DNA from: Photobacterium sanguinicancri
GTDB lineage: Bacteria > Pseudomonadota > Gammaproteobacteria > Enterobacterales > Vibrionaceae
DNA length: 64,000 nt
Assembly: GCF_024346675.1 (NCBI RefSeq)
Contig: NZ_AP024850.1
Location: 744,001-808,000 of the forward strand
Direction of reading: 5' to 3'
How positions within the stretch are numbered: the stretch's first letter is position 1; each line of letters opens with the position of its first letter. This document shows positions 19,143 to 29,915 of this stretch, one piece after another. The position numbers and the translations under genes are program-made. The notes under the pieces are model-generated. The model was not told where the DNA came from and made no database searches. It was given only the letters and a program-made list of their open reading frames with translations.

Positions 19143-21026
19143 TTATAGCTTAAACTGATTAATTTCTTGTTGTAGCTGATGTGACAATGAAGAGAGTTCA
19201 GCAGCTTGTCGCGCAGCTTCGTCGGCTTCTAATGCCAGTTCATCAGACACATCGCGAATACCCTGAGTATTGCGAGTGATTTCTTCTGTAACTGAAGATT
19301 GCTCTTCAGCAGCAGAGGCAATTTGTGTCGCCATATCGCTAATATTGGTCACTGCTGTATTAATCTGTGACAGGCTAGCAGAGGCTGCGTTTGCATCATC
19401 AACTGAAGTTTCAGCTAAGTGGCGACTGTTTTCCATTATACCGACAGCGCGACCTGTTGTTTGCTGTAGCGTCTCAATCATCTGCTGGATTTCTTGCGTT
19501 GAAGCGTGAGTACGTTGGCTCAATACACGTACTTCATCGGCTACAACGGCGAAGCCACGGCCTTGTTCACCTGCACGAGCAGCTTCAATTGCGGCATTCA
19601 ATGCCAGTAGGTTAGTTTGCTCGGCAATCCCTTGAATGGTCGAAAGGATAGTATTGATACTTTGCGCATGTGTATTTAACTCACCAATCACACCTGTTGC
19701 GGTTTCGACTTCACCGGCAAGGCTAGAGATCGAGTGCTGACTTTGGGTAACTTGGGTTGAACCATGCTCTGCTGCACTCACCGTTTCACCTGATGTTTGC
19801 GCGGTATTATCTGCATTACCGGCGATTTCCTGTGTTGCTGCCGCCATTTCATTAATCGCAGTGGCAACCATATTGATTTCATCTTGTTGATGTTGAATAC
19901 GAGTGCTGCGTTCTTCTGCTTGCGATGCCGTTGTTTGCGCTTGTTGGCCTAACGAATCAGAAACATCACGTAAGCGCATCACCATTTGGTGCATGTTACC
20001 GACAAAGCGGTTGAAATTAAGAGCTAGTTGACCGACTTCATCATCGCTGCGTGGCTCAAGACGCTGGGTTAAATCGCCTTCCCCTGATGCGATTTCTGCG
20101 AGTGCATCAGATACACGCATAAGATCGCGGAACAAGAAGTTAACTAGCCAAGCCACAATAGCGACCACAATAATAGTGATCACAATCGAGGTGATGAACA
20201 GTTGGCGCATCAGGCTATGCATGCTTGCTTCTTCTGTTGCTTGATCCATTTCGATACCAAGGATCCAGTCGGTATCCGGGATAGCAGTGAAGTGAACGAG
20301 CTTATCAACACCTTTGATCTGCATATTTTCAATCTGATTGGATCGCATTTGTGTATCGATGGCAGACAAGGAGAACGCACTGCTGTAGCGGTTGATAGGT
20401 TGCAGTAATAAAGACTTATTTGGATGAGCTAAAAATGTACCGTCTTGCTTATTGATCAACATGGCATAAGCATTTTTGCCTGCATCAAGGTTAATCACAT
20501 CATCAATCAACTGATCGATTAGTACATCTGCGCCAACAACACCTACTAGCTGACCATTTTTACGAACGGGTTCTGCAATAGTCACTAATAGTGCGTTAGT
20601 AATGGCATCTTGATAGGCGGTAGTAATAATTTGTTTGCCAGCACTGTTTGCATCTTTGTACCAAGGTCGAGTACGTGGATCGTAGTCCGCTCGGTTACGT
20701 TCTGGATGAGAGCGGTACATATCACCTTGTGGAGTACCTAAGAAAATATCGTCAAATCCACCGGCATTACGAGCTTGCTTCAGGAAAGGAACAACATCTG
20801 CTTGGCTAGCATGATCGTTAAATGCACTAGCGATATCTCGACGGATGTTAACCCAATCACTGATACCATCGGTTGCTGCGGTTGATAGGCTATTTACGCG
20901 GGAATAAACGCCATTACGAGTTTGGTTGTTTAGTTGGTTTGCTGCCAGCCAGGTTAAAGCTGTTGCCATTAGTACAACGGCTGAAAGGCTAGCTCCAATG
21001 AGTTTTTGTTTTAATGTTAAGGTCAT
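19143..21026 (-). CDS. methyl-accepting chemotaxis protein, amino-acid dCache type (copy 1)
   Basis: This 627-residue chemoreceptor has a membrane segment at about 10-30, a periplasmic dCache sensor at about 35-275 and a second membrane segment near 280-300. HAMP and the signalling coiled coil follow, with the tip [22 protein letters not shown]. The sensor carries the amino-acid-binding residues Y115, R120, W122, Y123, Y138, D140 and D167 with the spacing known from PctA-like receptors. It therefore probably senses amino acids. There is no C-terminal CheR-tethering pentapeptide (it ends in NQFKL). A close paralogue follows upstream. Confidence 0.93.
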   Translation of the reverse strand: MTLTLKQKLIGASLSAVVLMATALTWLAANQLNNQTRNGVYSRVNSLSTAATDGISDWVNIRRDIASAFNDHASQADVVPFLKQARNAGGFDDIFLGTPQGDMYRSHPERNRADYDPRTRPWYKDANSAGKQIITTAYQDAITNALLVTIAEPVRKNGQLVGVVGADVLIDQLIDDVINLDAGKNAYAMLINKQDGTFLAHPNKSLLLQPINRYSSAFSLSAIDTQMRSNQIENMQIKGVDKLVHFTAIPDTDWILGIEMDQATEEASMHSLMRQLFITSIVITIIVVAIVAWLVNFLFRDLMRVSDALAEIASGEGDLTQRLEPRSDDEVGQLALNFNRFVGNMHQMVMRLRDVSDSLGQQAQTTASQAEERSTRIQHQQDEINMVATAINEMAAATQEIAGNADNTAQTSGETVSAAEHGSTQVTQSQHSISSLAGEVETATGVIGELNTHAQSINTILSTIQGIAEQTNLLALNAAIEAARAGEQGRGFAVVADEVRVLSQRTHASTQEIQQMIETLQQTTGRAVGIMENSRHLAETSVDDANAASASLSQINTAVTNISDMATQIASAAEEQSSVTEEITRNTQGIRDVSDELALEADEAARQAAELSSLSHQLQQEINQFKL

Positions 21027-21442
21027 TGTCTACTTCAATGTCATATTTAGGAACTGTTTGGGACACTAAGTTTATAAACATACTTTTTAATATGCACGGG
21101 TATTTAATTAATTTATTAATATTTTTATTCATAATAAATGCTGCGTGTTTTTTATGACGTTTGACTTGTAATTAAGCATCAAAAAGCGACGTTTAAATGG
21201 CAGTATTGAAATATACGCCAGTGGAATACTAATCAAGTTGCATTTGTTCTGAAAAACAAAAGTAATAGAGCATTGATCGTGAAGATATTTTACGAAAGAA
21301 ATAAAGCGGTATGCAAAAAAGTATATTGAAGAGGGTAAATAAAGCGTTATTTAATGAAAAGGCATAGCGCGCAATAAATGATTTACGCTATGCCTTGATT
21401 TTAACTAATAGACTCTACTACGTGTAGAGTCTGTTGGTGGGG
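21027..21442. other. AT-rich region between the two chemoreceptor genes
   Basis: The 416 bases are AT-rich and hold no open reading frame of note. They contain a terminator for the upstream receptor (21358-21397) and a second small hairpin at 21412-21434 (agactctac/gtagagtct). The promoter of copy 1 must lie here, but no clear sigma-70 or sigma-28 site was identified. Confidence 0.5.
21358..21397 (-). terminator. terminator of chemoreceptor copy 2
   Basis: On the minus strand, GGCATAGCG / CGCTATGCC with a 16-base loop is followed by TTTTC. It lies about 45 bases after the copy 2 stop. Confidence 0.7.
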
Positions 21443-23326
21443 TTATAGCTTGAAGCGGTTAATCTCTTGCTGCAATTCGTGTGATAGCTGTGATAATTCA
21501 GCTGCTTGTCGTGCTGCTTCATCGGCTTCTAGCGCCAGCTCATCAGACACATCGCGAATACCTTGGGTATTGCGGGTGATTTCTTCTGTTACCGATGACT
21601 GCTCTTCAGCGGCAGAGGCAATTTGAGTTGCCATATCACTGATGTTAGTGACGGCATTATTAATTTGCGACAAGCTTGCTGAAGCGGCATTGGCATCATC
21701 AACTGAGGTTTCCGCTAAGTGGCGGCTGTTCTCCATAATGCCCACAGCGCGGCCTGTTGTTTGCTGTAGTGTTTCAATCATCTGCTGGATTTCTTGTGTT
21801 GAAGCGTGAGTACGTTGGCTCAGTACTCGAACTTCATCGGCCACAACAGCAAAACCCCGGCCTTGCTCGCCGGCGCGTGCGGCTTCAATGGCGGCATTCA
21901 ACGCAAGTAAGTTGGTTTGTTCTGCAATACCTTGAATGGTTGAAAGAATGGTGTTGATGCTTTGCGCATGTGTATTGAGCTCACCAATCACACCTGTCGC
22001 CGTTTCAACTTCACCAGCTAAGCTCGAAATAGATTGCTGACTTTGAGTGACTTGCTCAGAACCATGCTCTGCCGCGCTAACGGTTTCACCCGATGTTTGC
22101 GCAGTGTTATCTGCATTACCTGCGATCTCTTGAGTTGCTGCCGCCATTTCATTAATCGCAGTGGCAACCATGTTGATTTCATCTTGCTGGTGTTGGATGC
22201 GCGTGCTGCGCTCTTCTGCTTGTGATGCGGTTGTACGCGCTTGCTCACCTAATGAGTCAGACACATCACGTAAACGCAACACCATTTGGTGCATGTTACC
22301 GACAAAGCGGTTGAAGTTAAGGGCCAATTGACCAACTTCATCGTCACTACGTGGTTCTAAGCGTTGCGTTAAATCGCCTTCACCTGATGCAATTTCTGCT
22401 AATGCGACAGATACATGATCAAGATCGCGGAATAAAAAGTTAACCAAGAAAGTAACAGCGGCTACTACTGCCAGTGTAATTAGAATTGAAACGATGATTA
22501 ATTGACGGAGGGATGACGTTAAACTTGCCTCTTCAGTGTTTCGATCCATCTCAACGCCAAGTGTCCAAGTCGTATTTGGAACTTGTATAAAGTAAATTAA
22601 TTTATCGTCACCATCAATATTGAGAGTTTCAATTGATTTATCTTGTATTGCTTTTTTAATACTTGATTGGTTGAACTCACTATTATATTGGCTGATTGGT
22701 TTTAGCAATAAGTTTTTATTTGGATGTGCTAAGAATGTACCATCACGGTTATCCAGTAACATCGCATAAGCATTTTTACCTGCATCTAGGTTAACCACTT
22801 CATCAATAAGCTGATCAATTAAAACATCTGAACCAATTACGCCAACTAGGCGGCCATTTTTATACACAGGTTCAGTAATGGTTACCATGAGTGAACCACT
22901 CATTGCATCACGGTAAGCTGATGTAATTGTTTGTTTACCTTCTGCCGCTGCACCCTTGTACCACGGGCGCTCACGTGGGTCGTAAGCACTGTAGTTACGA
23001 TCAGATATAGAGCCATAGACCTTGCCATTACTGTCACTGAAGTAGATGTCTTCAAAGTCACCAGCTTGTTTTGCTTGTTGTAGAAAAGGCGTTGGATTAG
23101 TGCTGTTTATATAAGGTGAGAATGCTTTGGTAATACTACCTCGAATATTAACCCATTCACGAACTGTATTACTTGCGGCATTTGTTAAGCTGTATGCGCG
23201 AGAAATTACACCATTACGTGTCTCATTATATAACTGGTCGGAAGCTAACCAAGTTAATGCGGTTGCCATAATAACAACTGCCGCTAAACTAGCACTGATG
23301 AACTTCTTCTTTAAAGATAATTTCAT
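21443..23326 (-). CDS. methyl-accepting chemotaxis protein, amino-acid dCache type (copy 2)
   Basis: This is a tandem paralogue of exactly the same length (627 residues). From the HAMP domain to the C-terminus it is almost identical in protein to copy 1, although many synonymous bases differ. The sensor half is clearly diverged and more AT-rich in DNA. The ligand residues Y115, R120, W122, Y123, Y138, D140 and D167 are all kept, so it too should bind an amino acid, probably a different one. The gene has its own upstream region and terminator. Confidence 0.93.
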   Translation of the reverse strand: MKLSLKKKFISASLAAVVIMATALTWLASDQLYNETRNGVISRAYSLTNAASNTVREWVNIRGSITKAFSPYINSTNPTPFLQQAKQAGDFEDIYFSDSNGKVYGSISDRNYSAYDPRERPWYKGAAAEGKQTITSAYRDAMSGSLMVTITEPVYKNGRLVGVIGSDVLIDQLIDEVVNLDAGKNAYAMLLDNRDGTFLAHPNKNLLLKPISQYNSEFNQSSIKKAIQDKSIETLNIDGDDKLIYFIQVPNTTWTLGVEMDRNTEEASLTSSLRQLIIVSILITLAVVAAVTFLVNFLFRDLDHVSVALAEIASGEGDLTQRLEPRSDDEVGQLALNFNRFVGNMHQMVLRLRDVSDSLGEQARTTASQAEERSTRIQHQQDEINMVATAINEMAAATQEIAGNADNTAQTSGETVSAAEHGSEQVTQSQQSISSLAGEVETATGVIGELNTHAQSINTILSTIQGIAEQTNLLALNAAIEAARAGEQGRGFAVVADEVRVLSQRTHASTQEIQQMIETLQQTTGRAVGIMENSRHLAETSVDDANAASASLSQINNAVTNISDMATQIASAAEEQSSVTEEITRNTQGIRDVSDELALEADEAARQAAELSQLSHELQQEINRFKL

Positions 23327-23647
23327 AGTTTTTATGATTATATTGAAAAGGAATTATATTTTAGCTTTAAAGTTATAATTGTGCACGTGTTTGTTTTATA
23401 GGGCAGATTGTTTTACTGTTAAATTTGTATTTTAATTATTTTTGAATAATAAAATTAATTGTGGATATAAAAGTTATTTATCATCGTATATAAAAAATAA
23501 ACTTTTTAGTTTTAATTTATAAATTAAACTAAATGTGAGATTTGTATTATACGCAATTCGTGGTGCATATTTTAATTTGGATGTTTAGACGTCTAGATGT
23601 TGACTCGGCTAGGGGTTAGTTTTAGTCTAAGCCAAATTCTAAAATAG
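23327..23647. other. AT-rich region with a large palindrome
   Basis: These 321 bases lie between the divergent chemoreceptor and antiporter genes and are strongly AT-rich. A nearly perfect palindrome occupies 23505-23533 (arms tttagttttaattta and taaattaaactaaa, one unpaired T). No gene is seen. Confidence 0.6.
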
Positions 23648-25027
23648 ATGACTAAAGCCATCATGCCGAACACAACACAATCTCAGTCTGATCAGCCCAT
23701 TGCGCCGTCAGCACTTGCGCTCTTACCGCTAGGGGTATTTCTAACCCTCTTTATTGGTGTCGGGAGTTATTTAACCTTTCAAGGTGTCGATTTTGCCTTC
23801 TACCAGTTACCAGCCCCTGTTGCAGCATTACCAGCTGTCGTTGTTGCGCTATTACTGAGTAAAAATAAACTGAATAAAGCGATAGAGCAGTTTATTAAAG
23901 GTGTAGGCCATGGCGATATTATCGCTATGTGTATGATTTATTTATTAGCGGGTGCCTTTGCGTCTGTTGCGAAAGCAACGGGTGGGGTAGATGCGACCGT
24001 TAACCTTGGTTTGTCGATGCTACCGTCAAGCTTGATTCTGCCGGGTATTTTCGTTATTTCTGCCTTTATTGCGACGGCGATGGGCACATCAATGGGCACA
24101 ATTGCAGCGGTTGCCCCCGTTGCTTTAGGTATTGCGCAAGCTGCAGGTATGGATGTTGCTCTAACTGCGGGTGTGGTACTGAGCGGTGCCATGTTTGGTG
24201 ATAACTTATCTATTATCTCTGATACAACGATTGCCTCGACACGCTCACAAGGCTGTCAGATGCGCGATAAATTCAAAGAGAATATCGGCATTGCTTTGCC
24301 TGCTGCTATTGCCGCGATTTTATTGTTTGCGGCGAGTAGTACCGCCACTGATGTGCCAGCAACGGGTGATGTTGAATGGTTGAAGGTGCTGCCTTACATT
24401 ACCATTTTAGTACTCGCGGTATCTGGCGTGAATGTCTTTGTGGTACTTAGCTTGGGTATTGTTCTTGCTGGTGGCGTTGGTTTAGTGGCAACAGATGGCT
24501 ATGGCTTCGCGACGTATGCGAAAGATATCTATGCTGGTTTTGGCAATATGCAAGAGATCTTCTTACTGTCGATGTTAATTGGCGGTATGGGCGAGTTAAT
24601 GCGCCAACAAGGTGGCTTAGCGTATCTAACACAGCTGATTAGTCGTGTGATTAACGTGTTTAGTAAAGCGCACACGAAAGGACAAAACTTGCGTGCCAGC
24701 GAATTGGGTATCGCGAGCCTTGTTAGTCTAACTAACTGCTGTACTGCTAATAATACGGTGGCGATTATCGTATCGGGTGGTGTCGCGCGTGAGCTAGCTG
24801 AAACCAACGGTGTGACGCCTCGTCGAGCGGCAAGTTTGCTTGATATATTCTCGTGTGTCATCCAAGGTATTCTACCGTACGGCGCGCAAGCACTATTATT
24901 GGGCTCTGTTTTTGGCTTATCACCATTAGAAGTGGTGAGTCATTCTTATTACTGTTTCTTCTTAGCGATTGCTGCTGTTGCTGCTGTGTTTATTAAGCAT
25001 GCAGCGCGTGAGGCTGCTACTGCCTAG
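23648..25027 (+). CDS. NhaC-family Na+/H+ antiporter-like membrane protein
   Basis: This 459-residue polytopic protein of the NhaC/ArsB-NhaD superfamily has about 11-12 hydrophobic segments. Characteristic stretches are ATAMGTSMGTIAAVAPVA near residue 138, GAMFGDNLSIISDTTIAST near 180 and SLTNCCTANNTVAIIVSGG near 365. The family exchanges sodium for protons, and some members instead exchange organic anions or amino acids, so the substrate is not fixed. ATG codons at 23648 and 23663 are both possible starts. Confidence 0.85.
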   Translation: MTKAIMPNTTQSQSDQPIAPSALALLPLGVFLTLFIGVGSYLTFQGVDFAFYQLPAPVAALPAVVVALLLSKNKLNKAIEQFIKGVGHGDIIAMCMIYLLAGAFASVAKATGGVDATVNLGLSMLPSSLILPGIFVISAFIATAMGTSMGTIAAVAPVALGIAQAAGMDVALTAGVVLSGAMFGDNLSIISDTTIASTRSQGCQMRDKFKENIGIALPAAIAAILLFAASSTATDVPATGDVEWLKVLPYITILVLAVSGVNVFVVLSLGIVLAGGVGLVATDGYGFATYAKDIYAGFGNMQEIFLLSMLIGGMGELMRQQGGLAYLTQLISRVINVFSKAHTKGQNLRASELGIASLVSLTNCCTANNTVAIIVSGGVARELAETNGVTPRRAASLLDIFSCVIQGILPYGAQALLLGSVFGLSPLEVVSHSYYCFFLAIAAVAAVFIKHAAREAATA

Positions 25028-25077
25028 TGAGCCTTATACACAATTATGCGTAAGCATAGATAAAGCCAATTCTTATC

Positions 25078-25104
25078 AAGCTCTACTTCGGTAGAGCTTT
25101 TTTA
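25078..25104 (+). terminator. terminator of the NhaC-family gene
   Basis: Stem aagctctac / gtagagctt with a ttcg tetraloop is followed by a T-run. Confidence 0.93.
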
Positions 25105-25298
25105 TGCAAATTTGCAATAAATCAGACAATTAGTGCCACTGTAGGGTGAGCTAACCGACATATTCATGAAATGGATGCACTTGATATCAGTAATTATTTT
25201 AAACTAACGCCGATTTCTACTCCTAACGGTTGCCTTTTTGAGCGCAGTAAAGAGTAGTGGCATAAAGGAATAATAATAACTGAATTAAGGTGATATTC

Positions 25299-26972
25299 AT
25301 GAAGCAACGCCTATTTGCTAAGACTGCATTAAGTGCAGCTTTACTTGCAGTACTCAGTGGCTGTGCAAGCCAAGCTGATAGTAACGCTCCTACGTGGGAT
25401 GCTGATAAAGCCTACAAAATTACTATCCTTCACACGAACGATAACCATGGCCGTTTTTGGGAAAACAAATACGGTGAGTATGGTATGGCTGCGCGTAAAA
25501 CCCTGCTTGACCAAATTCGTACTGAAGTAAAAGCTGAAGGTGGCACAACGTTGCTTCTTTCTGGTGGCGATATCAACACCGGTGTACCTGAATCAGATCT
25601 TCAAGATGCTGAGCCTGATTTTAAAGGCATGAACATGCTAGGTTACGATGCAATGGCATTGGGTAATCACGAATTTGATAACCCACTTGATGTACTTCGT
25701 AAGCAAGAAGGTTGGGCTGACTTCCCATTTCTTTCTGCCAATATTTACGATAAAAAAACCGGTGAGCGTTTATTCCAGCCGTATCAAATCTTTGAACAAC
25801 AAGGTATCAAAATTGCGGTTATCGGCCTAACAACGGAAGATACTGCAAAAATTGGTAACCCTGAATATATCGGTGGGGTAGAGTTCCGCGATCCTAAAGC
25901 TGAAGCGAAAAAAGTGATTGCAGAGCTGCGTGAAACTGAAAATCCTGACGTGATCATTGCCGCGACTCACATGGGTCACTATGCCAATGGTAACCGTGGT
26001 GTGAATGCGCCGGGTGATGTTGCATTAGCGCGCTACCTTCAAGAAGGCGATCTGGATATGATCGTCGGTGGCCACTCGCAAGAACCTGTGTGCATGGAAG
26101 GTCCAAACATGTACAACAAGAACTTCAAACCAGGTGATGCTTGTAAGCCTGATAGCCAAAATGGTACTTGGATTGTTCAGGCGCACGAATGGGGTAAATA
26201 TGTAGGTCGTGCGGATTTCGAATTCCAAAACGGCGAACTACGTATGGTGAGCTACGATCTTGTACCAGTGAACTTGAAGAAAAAAGTGAAGTTGGCTGAT
26301 GGCTCGAAAAAGCGCGTATTCATTCAAGATGAAATTGTTAAAAATGAAGAAGTGCTTGATTTCTTAACGCCTTACCAAGAAAAAGGCCAAGATCAACTTA
26401 ACGTTAAGATTGCTGAATCAAACGGTAAACTGGAAGGTGACCGCGGTGTTGTGCGCTTTAAGCAAACTAACTTAGGTCGTCTGATTGCAGCATCACATAT
26501 GCAGCGTGCCAAAGCAGATTTTGCGGTAATGAACTCGGGCGGTGTACGTGATTCTATTGCCGCGGGCGATATCACTTACAAAGATGTGCTTACGGTTCAA
26601 CCATTCGGCAATATCGTAACTTACACTGATATGAGCGGTGCAGAAGTACTTGATTACCTTAATGTCGTTGCGACCAAGCCTATCGACTCTGGTGCTTACG
26701 CACAGTTCTACGGTATTTCAATGACGGTAGCGAATGGTCAAGTAAACAACGTGGTACTTAACGGTAAAAAGCTAGATCCTAAAGCGACATACCGTTTCAC
26801 TGTGCCAAGTTTTAACGCTGCGGGCGGCGATGGTTACCCTAAATTGGCTGACCACCCAGGTTATGTAAACACTGGTTTTGTTGATGCAGAAGTCCTTAAA
26901 GAGTTCTTAGAAACAAATAGCCCTGTTGATGTGAATGCCTACGCGCCTAAAGGCGAAATCATTTATAAATAA
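25299..26972 (+). CDS. nutA: 5'-nucleotidase / UDP-sugar hydrolase lipoprotein (NutA/UshA family)
   Basis: This cell-envelope enzyme dephosphorylates extracellular nucleotides so that nucleosides can be taken up. The start at ATG 25299 has AAGGTGAT in front; a GTG three codons upstream is less likely. The 557 residues begin with a lipoprotein signal ending in LSGC (Cys22), followed by Ala, which suits the outer membrane. Metallophosphatase motifs HTNDNHGRF, GGDINTG, GNHEFDN and GGHSQEP are present. The C-terminal nucleotide-binding domain shows NSGGVRDSIAAGDITYKD and FNAAGGDGYP. The lipobox makes it resemble Vibrio NutA more than soluble E. coli UshA. Confidence 0.92.
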   Translation: MKQRLFAKTALSAALLAVLSGCASQADSNAPTWDADKAYKITILHTNDNHGRFWENKYGEYGMAARKTLLDQIRTEVKAEGGTTLLLSGGDINTGVPESDLQDAEPDFKGMNMLGYDAMALGNHEFDNPLDVLRKQEGWADFPFLSANIYDKKTGERLFQPYQIFEQQGIKIAVIGLTTEDTAKIGNPEYIGGVEFRDPKAEAKKVIAELRETENPDVIIAATHMGHYANGNRGVNAPGDVALARYLQEGDLDMIVGGHSQEPVCMEGPNMYNKNFKPGDACKPDSQNGTWIVQAHEWGKYVGRADFEFQNGELRMVSYDLVPVNLKKKVKLADGSKKRVFIQDEIVKNEEVLDFLTPYQEKGQDQLNVKIAESNGKLEGDRGVVRFKQTNLGRLIAASHMQRAKADFAVMNSGGVRDSIAAGDITYKDVLTVQPFGNIVTYTDMSGAEVLDYLNVVATKPIDSGAYAQFYGISMTVANGQVNNVVLNGKKLDPKATYRFTVPSFNAAGGDGYPKLADHPGYVNTGFVDAEVLKEFLETNSPVDVNAYAPKGEIIYK

Positions 26973-26992
26973 GCGTGAATTAAATCAAAGAG

Positions 26993-27021
26993 AACGGCTC
27001 CTTTAGAGGAGCCGTTTTTTT
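26993..27021 (+). terminator. terminator of nutA
   Basis: Stem aacggctcct / aggagccgtt with a 4-base loop is followed by a T-run, 20 bases after the stop. Confidence 0.95.
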
Positions 27022-27068
27022 ATGGTTTGAAAAGCGTATGATGAAAGTATTGATTTGAACCAGCAAGA

Positions 27069-27554
27069 ATGAAGAGCATGACACCAGCAATTAAATTAGC
27101 GAAAAAACAAGGCATCTCATATCAAGTTCATCAGTATGAACACGACCCAGCTAACACCAATTTTGGTTTAGAAGCCGCTGATGCTTTAGGGCAAGATCCG
27201 CAACAGGTTTTTAAAACACTGTTATTTGCATTAAACGGTGACCCCAAAAAGCTTGCGGTAGCAGTAGTTCCTGTCGCCGGTATGCTTGATCTTAAATCCG
27301 CGGCAAAAGCGGCGGGTGGCAAGAAAGCAGATATGGCGGATCCTGCTATTGCTGAAAAAACCACAGGGTATGTGGTCGGGGGGATCAGTCCATTAGGTCA
27401 GAAAAAGCGCTTACCAACATTTGTTGATCAATCAGCAACGGCCTTTTCAAGTATTTGTGTGAGCGCTGGTCGACGCGGGCTTGAAATTGAATTGTCTCCG
27501 CAAGATTTGGTTAAGCTAACACAAGGTACTTTTGCTCCAATAGCCAAAATTTAA
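27069..27554 (+). CDS. ybaK: Cys-tRNA(Pro)/Cys-tRNA(Cys) deacylase YbaK
   Basis: YbaK hydrolyses cysteine mischarged on tRNA-Pro in trans. The 161-residue protein shows [11 protein letters not shown], the [11 protein letters not shown] segment, FKTLLFAL near residue 55, and the conserved [15 protein letters not shown] near residue 112 with the active-site lysine region. ATG at 27069 or 27078 may start it; the second gives the family N-terminus MTPA. It precedes a LysR gene with a 14-base gap. Confidence 0.93.
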   Translation: MKSMTPAIKLAKKQGISYQVHQYEHDPANTNFGLEAADALGQDPQQVFKTLLFALNGDPKKLAVAVVPVAGMLDLKSAAKAAGGKKADMADPAIAEKTTGYVVGGISPLGQKKRLPTFVDQSATAFSSICVSAGRRGLEIELSPQDLVKLTQGTFAPIAKI

Positions 27555-27568
27555 CAGGCTGTATATTC

Positions 27569-28486
27569 ATGAAAAATATTAATCTTAACTTATTGGTTAG
27601 CTTGCAGGCTTTGCTGGAAGAGTGCCATGTTAGTCGTGCGGCAGAGCGGCTGCACATTACTCAGTCTGCGGTTAGCCGACAGCTTTACCAGTTACGTGAT
27701 ATTTTTCATGATCCCTTGTTGATTCGTGACGGTAATCGATTGTTGATGACACCCAAAGCAGAGCAACTCAAGGCAAGAGTGGATGCTGTGCTTGGTGATT
27801 GTCAGCAGATCCTTCAGCTAGATACTTTTGATCCGCAAACTTGGCGGGGCAAGGTTGTATTGTCATCATCGGATTATGTTGCGCAATATATTTTACCTGA
27901 TGTGGTAGAGCTATTACGTGAACATGCACCTCAAGTCTCGGTAGAGTATCAATTATGGCAACCTGATTTTTACTCTGAATTAGGTCAGCGTGATATTCAT
28001 TTATTCTCCTCCATGCTTTCTTCATTGCCTGAAGGTTTATGTGGTGAACCGATTGGTGCTGATTATCCGGTTTGCGTGATGAGTCAGCAGCATCCTCTTG
28101 CTCAGCAAAGTCAGTTATCGCTGACAGACTTTTTACGTTATAGCCATATTTCAGTTTCAGGTGGTGGTGATAAAGACAGTTTTATTGAGCAGTACTTATC
28201 GTCGCAAGGACTTCAACGGGATATTAAATTTCGAGTTCCTTTTTTTACTTCTGCATTCAATACGTTGAGTCGTAGCGATATGTTGATGGTTGTACCTGAA
28301 CATATTGCGCTAAACATGAAGCCAAGCTATCCCATTCATTTTCTGCCACTTCCTATGCCTGTTGACCAGCATAAATACTGGCTAATGTGGCACCCTAAAT
28401 ATGATAGCGACTTGCCTCATCAATGGCTTCGCCAGCGTGTACTCACCGTGATGCGTGATTCTATGTATTCAATGAGTATGAGTTGA
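27569..28486 (+). CDS. LysR-family transcriptional regulator
   Basis: This 305-residue protein has an N-terminal winged helix-turn-helix (LNLLVSLQALLEECHVSRAAERLHITQSAVSRQLYQLRDIF) and a periplasmic-type effector domain. Opening with NLNLLVSL suggests the NodD/LeuO-like branch. It is transcribed in the same direction as the LysE/RhtB exporter that starts 80 bases later and may regulate it. Effector and targets are unknown. Confidence 0.9.
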   Translation: MKNINLNLLVSLQALLEECHVSRAAERLHITQSAVSRQLYQLRDIFHDPLLIRDGNRLLMTPKAEQLKARVDAVLGDCQQILQLDTFDPQTWRGKVVLSSSDYVAQYILPDVVELLREHAPQVSVEYQLWQPDFYSELGQRDIHLFSSMLSSLPEGLCGEPIGADYPVCVMSQQHPLAQQSQLSLTDFLRYSHISVSGGGDKDSFIEQYLSSQGLQRDIKFRVPFFTSAFNTLSRSDMLMVVPEHIALNMKPSYPIHFLPLPMPVDQHKYWLMWHPKYDSDLPHQWLRQRVLTVMRDSMYSMSMS

Positions 28487-28566
28487 AGTCATAAGGTCCA
28501 TGACTTTTTTTGATTTCAATTAATACTATAGTCTTGTTACTTTAGCGCCCTAACAAGGAGCGCAGC

Positions 28567-29181
28567 ATGACACTCAGTATTTGGTTTTCTCTTTTTATTA
28601 TCTGTATTTTAGGTGCGATGTCACCAGGGCCTAGTCTTGCCGTTGTGGCGAAGCACAGTCTTGCAAGTGGGCGATTACACGGCATAGTTACATCATGGGC
28701 GCATGCGATGGGTGTCGGCTTTTATGCTTTACTGACGCTATTAGGGCTTGCAGTTGTGTTGAAGCAGTCGCCAACCTTGTTTATGGCTATTGGCTATGCA
28801 GGGGCTGCGTATCTTGCGTATTTAGGTGTGAATGCACTGCGCTCGAAGGGCGGTATTGCTGCTAAGTTGAAAGCGGGGGAAACAACAAGTTTATTTGAAG
28901 CAGCACGTGATGGACTAATGATTTCATTATTAAACCCTAAACTTGCACTGTTCTTTTTAGCCTTGTTTAGTCAGTTTGTTGCGGTAGGGACCGAATCGGT
29001 TAGCCGTAGCATCATTGTTGCGACCCCACTGCTGGTGGATGGGTTATGGTACACCTTGATAGCGATAGTCTTATCGCGACCTAAAGTGCTGGATGTATTA
29101 AGAACTAAGGCTCTGTGGATAGATCGTTTATCCGGTGTGGTACTTATTCTATTAGCTTTACGTGTTGTGTATTTTGTATAA
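28567..29181 (+). CDS. LysE/RhtB-family amino acid exporter
   Basis: This 204-residue membrane protein has six hydrophobic segments and the family hallmark GAMSPGPSLAVVAKHSLASGRLHG at residues 16-39. LNPKLALFFLALFSQF lies near residue 120. It probably exports an amino acid such as threonine, homoserine lactone or lysine; the substrate cannot be read from sequence. It has AAGGAG before its start and a strong terminator after its stop. Confidence 0.92.
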   Translation: MTLSIWFSLFIICILGAMSPGPSLAVVAKHSLASGRLHGIVTSWAHAMGVGFYALLTLLGLAVVLKQSPTLFMAIGYAGAAYLAYLGVNALRSKGGIAAKLKAGETTSLFEAARDGLMISLLNPKLALFFLALFSQFVAVGTESVSRSIIVATPLLVDGLWYTLIAIVLSRPKVLDVLRTKALWIDRLSGVVLILLALRVVYFV

Positions 29182-29183
29182 AG

Positions 29184-29212
29184 AAAAAGGAGCGCTAGTC
29201 GCTCCTTTTTTG
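29184..29212 (+). terminator. terminator of the LysE/RhtB gene
   Basis: Stem aaggagcg / cgctcctt with loop ctagt, flanked by A-run and T-run, ends the unit. The A-run may also allow termination of the opposite strand. Confidence 0.92.
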
Positions 29213-29268
29213 ATCTGGTCGATCTGAAAAGAGTGCCTCGTCCTAAAAGACATTCACGGGTTATCGAG

Positions 29269-29850
29269 TTAGCCTTTTTTACTCATGTGGCGCTCTCGAT
29301 TTTCCAGCTTTTTCTCTGGACTCTTTTTCAACATCACATACAAAGCACCATTGCCGCCATGCTGACGAAGGGCTGAGTGGTAGCACATCACTTCACAGAT
29401 TTGTTCTAGCCAAGTCGAGAGATAGCTTTTCATTAATGCAGGTGGATTAGAGCGCTCACCTTTGCCATGTATAATGATGACAGTACGAATATCCATGCGA
29501 TGGCATTGTCGAAGAAAGTGCAGCACTTCGTCACGGGCTTGTTTTAATGTTTTGCGGTGAAGGTCTAACCTAGCTTGAATATCGTATTTACCTAGGCGCA
29601 TTTTTCGAAATACACCTTCTTGAACACCATCTCGCTTAAATTCCAACATATCATCAGGCTGACACATTTTCGCATAATCCAACGACAGATATTCTGGATC
29701 GCTATTGGTCAGTGTTTGGGCTGCAAGGCGGCGTGCAAGATGTGCATCGGTGACTTGATGCTTTACTGTGGTTTCAATTGTATCTTGGGTGATTGGCGCA
29801 ACGTCGGCCATCATCTCTTTAAAGAGATCGAGTTCATCGTTATTTGGCAT
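29269..29850 (-). CDS. smrA: Smr-domain DNA endonuclease SmrA
   Basis: This 193-residue protein ends in a Smr (MutS2 C-terminal-like) domain with LDLHRKTLKQARDEV near residue 95, IIIHGKGERSNPP near 125 and HGGNGALYVMLKK near 163. These motifs are linked to nicking or RNA/DNA endonuclease activity. The N-terminal half and the C-terminal ENRERHMSKKG match E. coli SmrA (YdaL) rather than SmrB. The function in the cell is unclear. Confidence 0.88.
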   Translation of the reverse strand: MPNNDELDLFKEMMADVAPITQDTIETTVKHQVTDAHLARRLAAQTLTNSDPEYLSLDYAKMCQPDDMLEFKRDGVQEGVFRKMRLGKYDIQARLDLHRKTLKQARDEVLHFLRQCHRMDIRTVIIIHGKGERSNPPALMKSYLSTWLEQICEVMCYHSALRQHGGNGALYVMLKKSPEKKLENRERHMSKKG

Positions 29851-29915
29851 GATGATATAGCTTAAGAAACGGGTGTTCTTAGTATACCTATTTGCGGAGA
29901 AAAATGATCAAAATG

